Below are positions 1 to 8,946 of a DNA stretch of 22,164 nucleotides, piece by piece. The position numbers and the translations under genes were made by a program. The number at the start of each line of letters is the position of its first letter. The first letter of the stretch is position 1. The notes beneath the pieces were generated by a model. That model did not search any database. It saw only the letters and a list, made by a program, of their open reading frames with translations, and was not told where the DNA came from. Origin of the DNA: Anaerolineales bacterium UBA3082 (GTDB lineage Bacteria; Chloroflexota; Anaerolineae; UBA7937); contig DFBK01000083.1 in assembly GCA_002366595.1 (NCBI GenBank), forward strand, positions 1 through 22,164, in the 5' to 3' direction.

Positions 1-300
1 CACCGTAAGAACGCTGAAGAAGAGAGAGAGGAAGCGACCACTGAACTCGCTTCGACCGGCGAGCCAGAAAACTAAATGTAGAAGGATAAAATATAGGGGT
101 GGGTGGGTATCATGTGTAGCATAACCTTGGATGAAGATGGTGTTAGAGAGGATGAAAGGGAGGCTTTGGCTGGCTCGGTAGGCGCTGAGCCCCTCGTCTT
201 GCCATAGGTTCTTGGCCTCTAGCCGATAGATCCGCAAGCCGAAGGCTAAGAGAATGAGCACCCCCACGATGAGGAGAACTCCCAACCCCCTCTTATCCAT
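1..300 (-). CDS. GT-C membrane glycosyltransferase (PMT_2/GT39-83-like), N-terminal part
   Basis: This gene runs off the left edge. The frame is open from an ATG at 300 down to base 1, giving the first 100 residues. A basic start (MDKRG) and one hydrophobic helix (about residues 6-20) are followed by an outer-loop acidic motif, WQDEGLSA, with D35 and E36, and then HDTHPPLYFILLH with H66-P67-P68. An acidic pair after TM1 and a later HPPL motif are typical of the PMT_2 branch of GT-C glycosyltransferases, which take sugar from a polyprenyl-phosphate donor outside the membrane. A GGAGAG Shine-Dalgarno lies 8 nt before the ATG. The upstream gene stops 48 nt away, so this is probably the next cistron of the same operon. 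Acceptor and sugar cannot be inferred, and any C-terminal module lies outside the window. Confidence 0.85.
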   Translation of the reverse strand, partial: MDKRGLGVLLIVGVLILLAFGLRIYRLEAKNLWQDEGLSAYRASQSLPFILSNTIFIQGYATHDTHPPLYFILLHLVFWLAGRSEFSGRFLSLFFSVLTV

Positions 301-348
301 CAACGGTACTCTCCAGTTTAGCATGCCGCCCCGAAGCGTGGATGCGAT

Positions 349-2949
349 CTATCTGGTAACCTCAACCGCCCCCAAGAGCACCTGCTCGCCTGGAAGCCTC
401 CCACCGTCCCTCCCGAAGATTGGCAACCGCTCCCCGCTGGTGGGATCATACATCCCCGCCACCAATTGATACTCCCCAGATGGTAACTCTTCAGGCAATA
501 TTATCCCATAATGGTCCCATATCTCCTCCCCTATCTCCCAGCCACTGGTCGGCCTCGACCCACCAACGGGCTCACTATCCCTCTGAGCAACTATCCTGCT
601 TTCCCCATCTAACAGGTGCACGAATACTTTGTAACCTTGTCCCATCCTCTCCTTGGCTTGCCATCGCAAAGTGAGACGTATCATGCCCCCAGGCTCAACC
701 TCGGAGTCATAGAGACCATAACCTAATAGATGTAGGCCTTCCCCGAACTTTGCCCTAAGGGGGTTAATTTCCGTCTCCTCTACCCCAGAGGAGGTCCCGT
801 AAACCACCAGCCGTGTTCCTCCATACCACCCCTCCCCAGCCCGATACCCCTGCTCGTTGAGCCACCCTTCTACAAAGCCGATGCCCTCTCCTCCAAAGAC
901 GGCGAAAACCCGCCCATGATCGGTCATCACCCTTCCTAATGTCGCTTTTGCCTCATCAGGTGAGCGCTTCTCAGAAAGAAGGTAGACGGTCGCCTCCCCT
1001 CGATAGTAGGGGCCCAGGAGATTGACTTCCTCAGATGAGTCGAGGATGAGGCCGTCACCAGCGCGAGCCCTCTCAACGAGGGCCTCCCCTAAGGCTGGGT
1101 AATCACCGGTAGGATAATCCTGGCTCCTTGGATACCGCCGTCTGTATAGATATACCACGTTCCCATCGGGCAAGGGGTACTCTTGGGCCGGCTGAAAAGC
1201 CTCTCGAAAGAGGGAAGGAGGGCTCTCCAGGATCGTATCTATCACCTCCCGCGACTCCTCATTAAACCTATGAGCGGGATGGTAAGTAGAAAGGGCGAAA
1301 TAATCCACTTCGAAGAATTGAGAGTAAACAGGTCGCCCCGTCCAGTTGCGGGCCAGTTCGCGCAATCTTATCTCTGGATAGTCAGTATATATCAAGTAGA
1401 GGAAGTGCTCCTCATGGATCTGGCGGCAGTTGACTAAAAGCCCCAATTCCGGGGACTCACCCTCCTCCCCACCGCTATCCCTTCTTACATATTCCAGAAC
1501 GTCAGGCACGATCCAGTAGCCGGCGTCTGTCTGCCCCGAGGTAGGAAGTTGATTTAGATCTCCATGGGCCAAGAGGTTAAGAGAGCCGTATCGTGGCACC
1601 TCGATAATGGCGGCGTTACGCAACCAACCCAAATCGTCGTAAGAGAGGGCGAAGAACTGGCCCAAGGCTCCCAGAGCCACCAAGAGGGTAACCACCCTCT
1701 GTAGGTTTCGGTAAGGGATCGTGGCCAACCCTCTGGCTATCAGGAGCGCAAGAGCAGGGAGGATGGGCATGAGGAAGCGAGAATGGATGGAACTGGCGCG
1801 AAAGGAGAATACGAGATAGGGGAAGAGAGTCCAAAGGAGGAACAAAGAGGTATCCCCCTTGAGGGATTCAAATAAACTCGAAAAGGACTCCCTCCTCAAA
1901 GCGCTCACCAGGAGACCCAAGAAGAGGAGTGCCAAGAGCCCGACGTAGAAGGGGGAGAGTTGCTCATTCACCAGGTGATCGAGGTAGTAAGAGAAGCCCC
2001 ACTCCCTCCTCTCGGGCCTCCCCCAGGCGATGAGGAAAGTGTGTTGGATGAACTCGATGCGAGAGAGGTACCAAGTAGCGGCTACCGTACCCCCCAGCCA
2101 AAGGGCAGAAAACGGGTTGACCGCCCGACTATCCCTTCGGCTGAGGAGATAGATGAGGCCCGAGAGGAGAAGCCAGGAGAGGGGAAGGAGCCAATGACCC
2201 AGGGGGAGCTCCGCCACGCGTCCCCTCACCGGTAGGTACCAAAGGAGCGCCAAACCAAGACCAAGGGCCACCGAGAGGCCAGCCCACCTTCGGTCCAAGG
2301 AGGGCTTAAGGTCTCTGAACCAACTCCGGAGGGGCAGACGGACAACCATCAAGATCAAAGGAGGCAGGACGAAGAGAGCATAGGTCCACTTGGTCAACAT
2401 CCCCAGACCAAGGCTGAAACCGAAAAGGAGGGAATAGCCTCTATGGGTAAATCCCTCGCTCATAAGCAGTAAACAGATGCTCAGGGTTACCATAGAGGTG
2501 AGGGCGAACTCCATATAGGTGTAGCGGGACATGGCGTAGATCATGGGGAAGGTGGAGACCAGGAAGGCGGCCAAGAGCCCCTCTTTCCCCCTCCAGATCT
2601 TTCGGCCGATTATATAGGTGGAGGGCAGAAGGATGGCCAGATAGAGGAAGTTCACCATAGCCGCCACATCCGTGGAGAGCCCGAACAACTTATAGAAGGC
2701 CTGAATAAGGAGGTGGAACAAGGGAGGATAGTAACCGCTCAGGGTGAAGGCCTCGAAGAAAGAGGGGTAATTCAAGGTCTTGAGGATGTCGTTATATCTC
2801 AGGCTCTCTATGAGGTGGCGAAGAGGGTCCCAACCCACGATGACCAGGTTGGTGGAGAGCCATATCCAGTTGTTTATGATATGGAAGAGGATGAGGAAGG
2901 GCAAAAGGCGCTCTCTTTTCCCTTCGATCTCACCAGTTACTCTATCCAT
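349..2949 (-). CDS. GT-C glycosyltransferase with 'GWD' active-site loop and one C-terminal TLYWQA-type module
   Basis: A protein of 866 aa, predicted to be a multi-pass membrane glycosyltransferase of the PMT_2 type. After TM1 it has NNWIWLSTN and then GWD (residues 39-41) where relatives have an Asp-Glu pair. Next come GYYPPLFHLL (the HPPL-equivalent, about 73-82) and FGLSTDVA. About ten to twelve hydrophobic helices reach roughly residue 450. A soluble region of some 270 residues follows, and then a beta-rich module (about 728-866) with LTLRWQA, FVHLLDGESR, GSRPTSGWE and GERLP. I chose the ATG at 2949: an AGGGGAG Shine-Dalgarno sits 5 nt upstream, and the ATG overlaps the previous stop as ATGGATAG (8 nt), which suggests translational coupling. 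A GTG at 2967 would add six residues but lies inside the neighbour. The closest relative in the window is the gene at 6445-8946. Donor and acceptor are unknown. Confidence 0.88.
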   Translation of the reverse strand: MDRVTGEIEGKRERLLPFLILFHIINNWIWLSTNLVIVGWDPLRHLIESLRYNDILKTLNYPSFFEAFTLSGYYPPLFHLLIQAFYKLFGLSTDVAAMVNFLYLAILLPSTYIIGRKIWRGKEGLLAAFLVSTFPMIYAMSRYTYMEFALTSMVTLSICLLLMSEGFTHRGYSLLFGFSLGLGMLTKWTYALFVLPPLILMVVRLPLRSWFRDLKPSLDRRWAGLSVALGLGLALLWYLPVRGRVAELPLGHWLLPLSWLLLSGLIYLLSRRDSRAVNPFSALWLGGTVAATWYLSRIEFIQHTFLIAWGRPERREWGFSYYLDHLVNEQLSPFYVGLLALLFLGLLVSALRRESFSSLFESLKGDTSLFLLWTLFPYLVFSFRASSIHSRFLMPILPALALLIARGLATIPYRNLQRVVTLLVALGALGQFFALSYDDLGWLRNAAIIEVPRYGSLNLLAHGDLNQLPTSGQTDAGYWIVPDVLEYVRRDSGGEEGESPELGLLVNCRQIHEEHFLYLIYTDYPEIRLRELARNWTGRPVYSQFFEVDYFALSTYHPAHRFNEESREVIDTILESPPSLFREAFQPAQEYPLPDGNVVYLYRRRYPRSQDYPTGDYPALGEALVERARAGDGLILDSSEEVNLLGPYYRGEATVYLLSEKRSPDEAKATLGRVMTDHGRVFAVFGGEGIGFVEGWLNEQGYRAGEGWYGGTRLVVYGTSSGVEETEINPLRAKFGEGLHLLGYGLYDSEVEPGGMIRLTLRWQAKERMGQGYKVFVHLLDGESRIVAQRDSEPVGGSRPTSGWEIGEEIWDHYGIILPEELPSGEYQLVAGMYDPTSGERLPIFGRDGGRLPGEQVLLGAVEVTR

Positions 2950-3901
2950 CCTCGCTCCCCTTTCCACCCCTCATCCCCCTATACCCCTGCACGGCATAGA
3001 TGAGAGCCCCGATCAGGCCGGTGGCCACGGTCACCACATAGATGGAAAGGGAGATAGCCAGGGCCGAAGAGGAAGGGACGCCAACCCGGCCGAAGAGGTA
3101 GATGTAGGCCCCCTCCCGCACCCCCAGCCCGCTCAAGGAGACGGGCAGGACCAGGAGGAAGGAGATGATAGGTATGAAGAGCAAGAAATACCAAAAGGAG
3201 ATTCGAACCCCGAAAGATAGAGCCACGAGATAATTCATAAACACCAAGAGAGTGTTGAAGGCCAATGAGAGGGAGATGGCTTGGACAAAGGGGGTAAGAG
3301 TATAGGATTGAGCCGAAAGATATAACTCCTTCACCACCCCTCTCTGGGTCAAGGAGGAGAGGATGGACAGCCCCTTCAGCCTCCGCCAGAAGGAGCGGCT
3401 GAATAGGGCTCCGGTGCCCACTAGGCTGGCCAGGAAGATAAAAATGATGGTCGCTCTCACCTCGTAAGGCACCAACTGGTAACTGAAGGCCAGGGCTACT
3501 GTGGCCATGATGAAGAGGGCGAGGAAGCCACTCAGCCGATCCATGAAGACGGTGGTTATAGAACTAGCGGTGTGACTGCTATATTGGGAGAGTTCGTAGA
3601 TCCTCACCACATCGCCACCGAAGCCCGAAGGGAGCACCAGATTAAAGAAGACCCCTATAAGGTAAAGAGAGATTAGTTTGGGTAGAGAGGCCCGCACCCC
3701 TTGGGCGTCCAGGAATATCCGCCAGCGGTAGGAACGGAGCACGGTGCTAAGCAGATAGAGGAGGAAAACGGCCAAGAGATAGCCCATGTTGGCTGTCTCA
3801 AGGCTCTCCCAAGTCTCTCGCACTCCTACCCTAGCCAAGAGGAAGGCCAAGAGCCCTAAACTAATCACCATCCTTAGGAGGTTAAAGAGTCGATGACGCA
3901 C
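2942..3901 (-). CDS. YbhN/LPG_synthase_TM flippase-like integral membrane protein (copy 1)
   Basis: A 319-aa polytopic membrane protein of the PF03706 type (lysylphosphatidylglycerol synthase TM domain, YbhN/AglD-like, TIGR00374-like). Family hallmarks are visible: RSYRWRIFL (about 56-64), NLVLPSGFGGDVVR (87-100), a following MDRLSG (120-125), and SLSGLGVREG near 256-264. There are about eight hydrophobic helices and no soluble catalytic domain. Members of this family are associated with lipid translocation or with handling lipid-linked sugars, but the exact activity is not settled. Translation starts at GTG 3901, directly after the TAA of the DUF2079 gene; GGAG lies 6 nt upstream. An in-frame ATG at 3871 is possible but would remove the start of TM1. 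The end overlaps the next gene by 8 nt. The position between two GT-C-type genes suggests it works with them, for example in moving a lipid-linked donor. Confidence 0.87.
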   Translation of the reverse strand: MRHRLFNLLRMVISLGLLAFLLARVGVRETWESLETANMGYLLAVFLLYLLSTVLRSYRWRIFLDAQGVRASLPKLISLYLIGVFFNLVLPSGFGGDVVRIYELSQYSSHTASSITTVFMDRLSGFLALFIMATVALAFSYQLVPYEVRATIIFIFLASLVGTGALFSRSFWRRLKGLSILSSLTQRGVVKELYLSAQSYTLTPFVQAISLSLAFNTLLVFMNYLVALSFGVRISFWYFLLFIPIISFLLVLPVSLSGLGVREGAYIYLFGRVGVPSSSALAISLSIYVVTVATGLIGALIYAVQGYRGMRGGKGSEDG

Positions 3902-6289
3902 TTACCGCTCCGCCCATATTTTGGTCAAGATAACCCTATCGCCAGCCAAACGTTCCCCCTCTTTATCGAAGGCTACTAGTCGCTCCCCAGTGGCCAGGTC
4001 ATAGACGCCGACCTCAACAAGATATTCCCCCGAAGGCGCATCTCCCTGTACCTCTATCGAATACCCATCCGCTACTACCTCCCCCTCGACCCAACCGGAG
4101 GTGGGTCGAGTGCCCCCGGCGGGGAAGTTATCCTTCTGCCCCCATATCCTACCCTCCTCGTCGATGAGGTGGGTGAAGATGGTATAATCCCCTTCCGTTT
4201 TCGATAGGGCTTGCCAATAAAGGGTCAGGTGGAGGGCTTCGCCGGAGGTGAGGGAAGAAGGGCTCAGATCATACCCCAGGAGCGAGATTTTTCCCGCAAA
4301 ATTGGCCCCAAGGGGGCGAGACATAGGAGGGATCACGAAGGACCTCTGAGGGGTGGTTGGCTCTCCACCCCGGACCTCCAGCAGTTTGAGGGCCGTGCCC
4401 TCGTCGAAGGAGGAGACCACCAGGGTGGAGGTCACCACCTCCAGAGGCAATCTATCTTCGACGATTCTCCAATCCTCTCCCCCCATCACCCCTAGCCCCA
4501 CATCAAAATCGTCTCCCACATCCCAAGGGAGGGTCTCCATCTTCACTGTCTCGCCCACTTTCCATCTGCTAGTGGGATACCAGAGAGGCGTAGTCATCGG
4601 CCTAAGGGTAGTATCTTCGATGATCCGCCCCTCTTCATCGTAGAAGAAAGGGTAGATCCGATAATCTCGCTGGAGAGGGATCAGAGCCTGCCAGTAGAGA
4701 GTAAGGCTGCTCATACCCTCCTCCTGGAGAAGGTCAAATCCCAAAAGCCGTAAACTATCTCCAAACTCTATCACCATAGGGTATTCGATCTGGGGATCCT
4801 CCACCCGAGCGAAATCGTAAAACCCCTCTGGCAATTCCTGGGCAGGGGAAAGGCCTCGTTGTAGAAGTAGGTATCCATCCTCGCCAGCCAATACGCCGAA
4901 ACCCTGGGCGATCAAGCCCTCGAATATATCCTTTTGAACGTTGGGATGGATGGGCCAGGAGTCGACGCTCACATCGAAGAAGACATATTCGGCGTCCTCT
5001 ACCTTTGGGAACATATAGATCTTCGGCCTCTGGCTCAGATGGGGGTTCAGCCTGGATTGGGCGGAGACGGTAGCCCCATCTGGTATCAAGGCCATGAGTG
5101 CCTGGGCTAGGTGATGGTGGGAGGTGACCTTTGGGATCTGAAAACCCGCGGCCAGGGGAGTGAAACCATGGCCCCGGTGGTAAAGGAGGGTGGAGATGAG
5201 TACCAAGGCCGATACTAAGTAGAGAAGGGTTTGTCGCTTCATTCTCAGATGCGGGGGTAGATGCACCACCAAATAGTCAATCCCAAAAAGAGTGGAGAGG
5301 ATGACAAAAGGGACTAGAGGAGCGGCATAATGGAACTTCTCTAAAGTATAGAATTCGGGCTTGGTGCTCAAGAGGTTGATGGCCAAAGTGGGCAAGGATA
5401 GTAATAATATTTGGGGGGCCAGCAAGGAGAGGAAAGCCACCGGCGCCAGAAGGCCCCATAGATAGAGAGCCTTGTCCTTTGTAAAGAGGTTGGGAATGAC
5501 CAGATCCGGCCTGGTCAGGAGGCCTTTCAATACCCCAAGGGGGCCTCCTCCTAAGTAGCCATAGGCTGCAAGGTAGGGCGACTCCCCTTTAGGGTTGTAG
5601 TGGGGAATTACAATACAGACCGCTATGATAAACCAAGCCGCCCCGAGGGAGATAGCGGTCAGCCCTACCCGCCAGTTGCGCTGCACAAGGAGAGCATAGA
5701 GTCCCATCATTATCACCAGAAGCGGCATCTCCTCCTTGCAGACCATGAGCAAGACGGCGAAGAGGAAGAACCAGTCATATCGCCGCCGGTATAAATAATG
5801 GAAGGCATAGGCCAGGAAGGAAGCGGCTAGGGTAGTGGGGTGGAAATCGAAGAGGTTGGCTGCCTCCAACGCCGGAAAGAGGAGGTAAACTAAGGGGAAG
5901 ACCAGGGCAACTAGGCTCTCTCCGAACATCTCCTTGGCTAGCCAAAAGAGGGGCAGGGCTCCTAAGGCTACGATTAGCGTTTGGAAAACGAGAAGCGTCT
6001 TGGGGTCGCTGTAGATGAAGTAGAGGGGTGAGATCAAGATGAGGATAGGGTCTACGTGGTAGGCCAGGCGCGTCCCCTCCTCTCCCCAGTTGGTGAAGGG
6101 CAGGAGCCGTCCATGGAGGCTGTTCCATACCGCCTGATCCATATTGCCCAGATCGAAGGCGGTGGTCTGAAAAGCCTCATGCTTGAGAATGGTAAGGGTG
6201 CTGAAAAGGGCGACGTAGAGGAGCACCATCCCCCAGCAGAGGCCCCTCATCACCCATCTGTGTCCCCCCACCGATGATACCCTATCCAT
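3902..6289 (-). CDS. DUF2079 membrane protein (GT-C-like) with two C-terminal TLYWQA-type modules
   Basis: A protein of 795 aa. The membrane domain (to about residue 390) has the DUF2079 (PF09852) signature: FDLGNMDQAVWNSLHGR (about 45-61), H78-V-D-P in the outer loop, LEAANLFDFHPTTLA (FDFH at about 147-150) and VCKEE (about 183-187). DUF2079 proteins are predicted GT-C-fold enzymes of unknown chemistry. A soluble segment with VSAQSRLNPHLSQR and IYMFP follows. Two modules come next: a divergent one at about 501-655 (LTLYWQALIP, YPTSRW) and a canonical one at about 659-795 (LTLYWQALSK, FTHLIDEEGR, TRPTSGW, GERL). I chose the ATG at 6289, with GAGG 6 nt upstream, because it overlaps the original stop of the upstream gene as ATGGATAG; a TTG at 6301 would add four residues. 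Because the upstream gene now stops at 6445, the coupling may be impaired. A paralogue lies at 19523-21442. Confidence 0.88.
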   Translation of the reverse strand: MDRVSSVGGHRWVMRGLCWGMVLLYVALFSTLTILKHEAFQTTAFDLGNMDQAVWNSLHGRLLPFTNWGEEGTRLAYHVDPILILISPLYFIYSDPKTLLVFQTLIVALGALPLFWLAKEMFGESLVALVFPLVYLLFPALEAANLFDFHPTTLAASFLAYAFHYLYRRRYDWFFLFAVLLMVCKEEMPLLVIMMGLYALLVQRNWRVGLTAISLGAAWFIIAVCIVIPHYNPKGESPYLAAYGYLGGGPLGVLKGLLTRPDLVIPNLFTKDKALYLWGLLAPVAFLSLLAPQILLLSLPTLAINLLSTKPEFYTLEKFHYAAPLVPFVILSTLFGIDYLVVHLPPHLRMKRQTLLYLVSALVLISTLLYHRGHGFTPLAAGFQIPKVTSHHHLAQALMALIPDGATVSAQSRLNPHLSQRPKIYMFPKVEDAEYVFFDVSVDSWPIHPNVQKDIFEGLIAQGFGVLAGEDGYLLLQRGLSPAQELPEGFYDFARVEDPQIEYPMVIEFGDSLRLLGFDLLQEEGMSSLTLYWQALIPLQRDYRIYPFFYDEEGRIIEDTTLRPMTTPLWYPTSRWKVGETVKMETLPWDVGDDFDVGLGVMGGEDWRIVEDRLPLEVVTSTLVVSSFDEGTALKLLEVRGGEPTTPQRSFVIPPMSRPLGANFAGKISLLGYDLSPSSLTSGEALHLTLYWQALSKTEGDYTIFTHLIDEEGRIWGQKDNFPAGGTRPTSGWVEGEVVADGYSIEVQGDAPSGEYLVEVGVYDLATGERLVAFDKEGERLAGDRVILTKIWAER

Positions 6290-6473
6290 CCACCACCTCA
6301 ACCATCCCCAATGAAACCTTATCCCCTATCGCCACCCCACCCTCATCCACCATAGGCAACCGCTCACCACTCCCAGGCTCGTACATCCCCGCCACTAGCT
6401 CATACCTCCCGGGAGGTGTGTCCTCACCCACCAATACCCCATATCTATCCACTATCTCTTCTCCTACCTCCCA
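6282..6473 (-). pseudogene. Out-of-frame C-terminal remnant of the upstream GT-C glycosyltransferase
   Basis: This stretch encodes 63 residues with no start of its own. They match the second half of the C-terminal module found in the other proteins: WEVGEEIVDRYG, then GRYELVAGMYEP, SGERLP and DKVSLGMVEV, ending in TAG. It lies in the +1 frame relative to the gene ending at 6445. The conserved segment that should link the two frames (roughly G-x-R-P-T-S-x) is missing. The junction holds GTGGGAGGT (6466-6474), which can encode both V-G-G and (x)-W-E-V. A 26-bp deletion between two copies of that 9-mer explains the loss. The TAG overlaps the next start as ATGGATAG. A sequencing or assembly error in place of a real mutation cannot be excluded. 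Confidence 0.8.
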
Positions 6474-8946
6474 CAGGCTCGCTATCCCTCTGGGCTACTA
6501 ATCTACCCTCTTCATCCAATAGGTGGACAAATACTTTATACTCCTCCCCTACCTTTCCCCTTGCCCTCCAATGAAGTATCAACCTTACAATATCCCCACT
6601 CCTCACCTCCTCATCAATCAGCCGATAACCATCAAGGATGATCTCATCCCCTAGCCTCGCCCTCAATGGCCTATAAACACCCTCCTTACCAAGGGAGGGG
6701 CCGTATATGATCAGCCTCACCCTTCCATACCACCTCTCCCAAGCCCGGTACCCATGCTCATTCAGCCACCCCTCCACCAAATGCACCTCCTCTATCCCCC
6801 CCTCGTCCCAGAAGACAGAGAATATGCGACCAGGCCTAGAGACGATCTCTTCCAACCCCTTCTCCATCTCCTCAGATGATGCTCCCTCCCTAGGAAGGGG
6901 ATAGGGCTCTAACCTTTTCTCTATATACCTCCCCAATACCTCTACCTGTTCGGGAGGAACGATAATGATACCATCCCCCTCCCTGGCCAGGCTATCGACC
7001 TCCTCCCCTATGCCTCGATAATCTTCAGGGTTATACCCCCCAGCCAGGTGGCACCTCTTCCGATAGAGATATACCGTCTCCCCATCAGGAAAAGGATACT
7101 CTTCCGATAACTCGAAGACCTCTGGGAAGAAGCCTGGGCTTTCCCGCAACCGTTCCATGGCCTCTTTGGCCTCCTCACATAGGTGTTCAAGGGAACCATC
7201 CGTCAGAAGAAGAAAGTCGGACTCAAATATGTGGGGGTAGATGGGTTTCCACCTTCTCCCTCGTGCCAGATCCCATAACTCTACCCCATCATATTTCAGG
7301 AGAATTAGATAGTTCAAGATATCGGTGTTTAGATGGGCGTTATTTACCAACAAGCCCAACTTGACTCCTTGTCCTTTGACCTTTGCCCCTTCATGAAGCG
7401 CCTGGAGGATGTCTGGAGCCACCCAATAGCGGCTATCGGTCTCCCCCCGGTTTGGGGTCTGGATGTACCCTCCCCGCGCCAGGAGGGAGACCTCCCCTAC
7501 CACAGGCAGGTGCCAGGTAGCCTCCTCGCCGAGCCAGGCGAGGCCATCGTAGGATAGGACGAAGAATTGAAAGAGGCCAGCCACAACCAAGAGGGAGAGC
7601 AGAAGGTTCTTCGTCCTCGTGTTTTTCACCATGAGGAGGCCTCGGGCGGTGATAAGGGCCACCGGGGGTAGGAGGGGTGCGGTATAGCGTGGGCTTCTGG
7701 TGAAGGAGAGGGTGAAGATGAGGTAAGAGACCACCAACCAGGTGAAAAGGACCCATTCCCCCCTCTTCACCTCCCGCCCAAAACCTCCCCTGATGGTGGA
7801 ACGCCTTACGGTATGCCAAGCCAGGAAGGCCGATGCGGCAAGAAAGGCAACAAAATAGAAAGGGGATATCTGCTCCCTGGCCAGGAGGGACAAGTAATGG
7901 CTGTAGGTAGCCGGGTTCAGGAAGTCGATTTTTTCCACATCTAGCCCCCCACCTCCATAGGCCACGAAGAGGAAGGTACGTAAGAAGCCTATATTGGGTA
8001 GGTACCAGGGTGCGGCTATCGAGATCCCTAGTAGAAGGGCGCTACAGAGGTTCATCCTGGGGCTAGGCCTTCTGCTCAGGGAATAGGTGGTGAGACTCAA
8101 GAGAAGCCAGGAAAGCCAAAAGAGCCACCCTCCCAGAGCCAAATTCGCTACCCTCTCCTTGTTGGGCAGATACCAAATCGAGGTCAGGAGGAAGCCCCCG
8201 GCTAGATGCAAAAGCGGGTGTGCTAGGATGTGGCGATAGGTCGTCTTTAATCGCCCCAACTCCCCCCGCCAGGTGGGGGGAACCGAGGCTTGAGGGCCAA
8301 AGAAGAATGATCTAATGAGCGTATAGATGAAAGGGCCAGCCACGAAGGCTAGGAAGGTCCACTTGACTAACATCCCCAGGCCTAGGCTCAGGCCGAATAG
8401 GAGAGAGAATTTTCTATCGCCGAAATCATCGCTTTCCAAGAGCAAGTAGATGCTTAGGGAGACGAAGGCCGCTAGAGCGTAGTCGACATAGAACGTTCGC
8501 GATAAGGCGAAAAGAATGGGAAAGAGGGAGGTCAAGAGAGCAGCCAAGAGGCCCACGGCTTTACCGTATATGCTCTTTCCGATACCATAGACCGCCAGGA
8601 GCAAGATCGCTACGTATAGGCTGTTACTCATCAGGGCAACATCGGTGGAGAGCCCAAAGATCCTGTAGAGCAAGGAGGCCATGAGGAAGACCAGGGGAGG
8701 ACGATAACCTTGCCAGGTCATGGCCGTAAATAGGGAGACAGGGGTAATACGCTGAAGTAGGCGGTAATATATCAAGCTCTTTCCCAGGTGAGAGAGCCTA
8801 TCCCAACCCAAGAGGGTCACATTAGTGGAGACCCAGAGCCAGTTGTTGACCAGATGGAACGAGACGAGCAGCCCCAAGACCAAAGGGTAGGCGTAACCCT
8901 CGATCCGCTCCCTGTTGAGTCGACCAGCGATGATTGCCGACCTCAT
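6445..8946 (-). CDS. GT-C glycosyltransferase with 'GWD' loop, C-terminal module truncated by a frameshifting deletion
   Basis: An 833-aa reading frame, paralogous along its whole length to the gene at 349-2949. Shared landmarks are NNWLWVSTN, LLGWD (the acidic loop after TM1), GYRPPLVFLM, FGLSTDVALM, about ten to twelve TM helices, and a soluble segment with LGLLVNN. The terminal module (about 758-833) begins normally (FVHLLDEEGRLVAQRDSEP) but breaks after VGG, reads RRRDSG and stops; about 63 further residues survive in another frame (6282-6473). I preferred the ATG at 8946 (GGGGA 4 nt upstream), because it gives an N-terminus close in length to the paralogue. A GTG at 9027 extends the frame by 27 residues but has no evident ribosome-binding site. 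The membrane catalytic part is intact, so a truncated enzyme could still be made. Substrates are unknown. Confidence 0.85.
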   Translation of the reverse strand: MRSAIIAGRLNRERIEGYAYPLVLGLLVSFHLVNNWLWVSTNVTLLGWDRLSHLGKSLIYYRLLQRITPVSLFTAMTWQGYRPPLVFLMASLLYRIFGLSTDVALMSNSLYVAILLLAVYGIGKSIYGKAVGLLAALLTSLFPILFALSRTFYVDYALAAFVSLSIYLLLESDDFGDRKFSLLFGLSLGLGMLVKWTFLAFVAGPFIYTLIRSFFFGPQASVPPTWRGELGRLKTTYRHILAHPLLHLAGGFLLTSIWYLPNKERVANLALGGWLFWLSWLLLSLTTYSLSRRPSPRMNLCSALLLGISIAAPWYLPNIGFLRTFLFVAYGGGGLDVEKIDFLNPATYSHYLSLLAREQISPFYFVAFLAASAFLAWHTVRRSTIRGGFGREVKRGEWVLFTWLVVSYLIFTLSFTRSPRYTAPLLPPVALITARGLLMVKNTRTKNLLLSLLVVAGLFQFFVLSYDGLAWLGEEATWHLPVVGEVSLLARGGYIQTPNRGETDSRYWVAPDILQALHEGAKVKGQGVKLGLLVNNAHLNTDILNYLILLKYDGVELWDLARGRRWKPIYPHIFESDFLLLTDGSLEHLCEEAKEAMERLRESPGFFPEVFELSEEYPFPDGETVYLYRKRCHLAGGYNPEDYRGIGEEVDSLAREGDGIIIVPPEQVEVLGRYIEKRLEPYPLPREGASSEEMEKGLEEIVSRPGRIFSVFWDEGGIEEVHLVEGWLNEHGYRAWERWYGRVRLIIYGPSLGKEGVYRPLRARLGDEIILDGYRLIDEEVRSGDIVRLILHWRARGKVGEEYKVFVHLLDEEGRLVAQRDSEPVGGRRRDSG

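Noticed and set aside
2713..3220. Open frames on the plus strand, here and at many other places (for example 15649-16146 and 19662-20150)
   Set aside because: All lie antisense to genes with clear family motifs, have no plausible domains, and mirror the codon bias of the minus strand.
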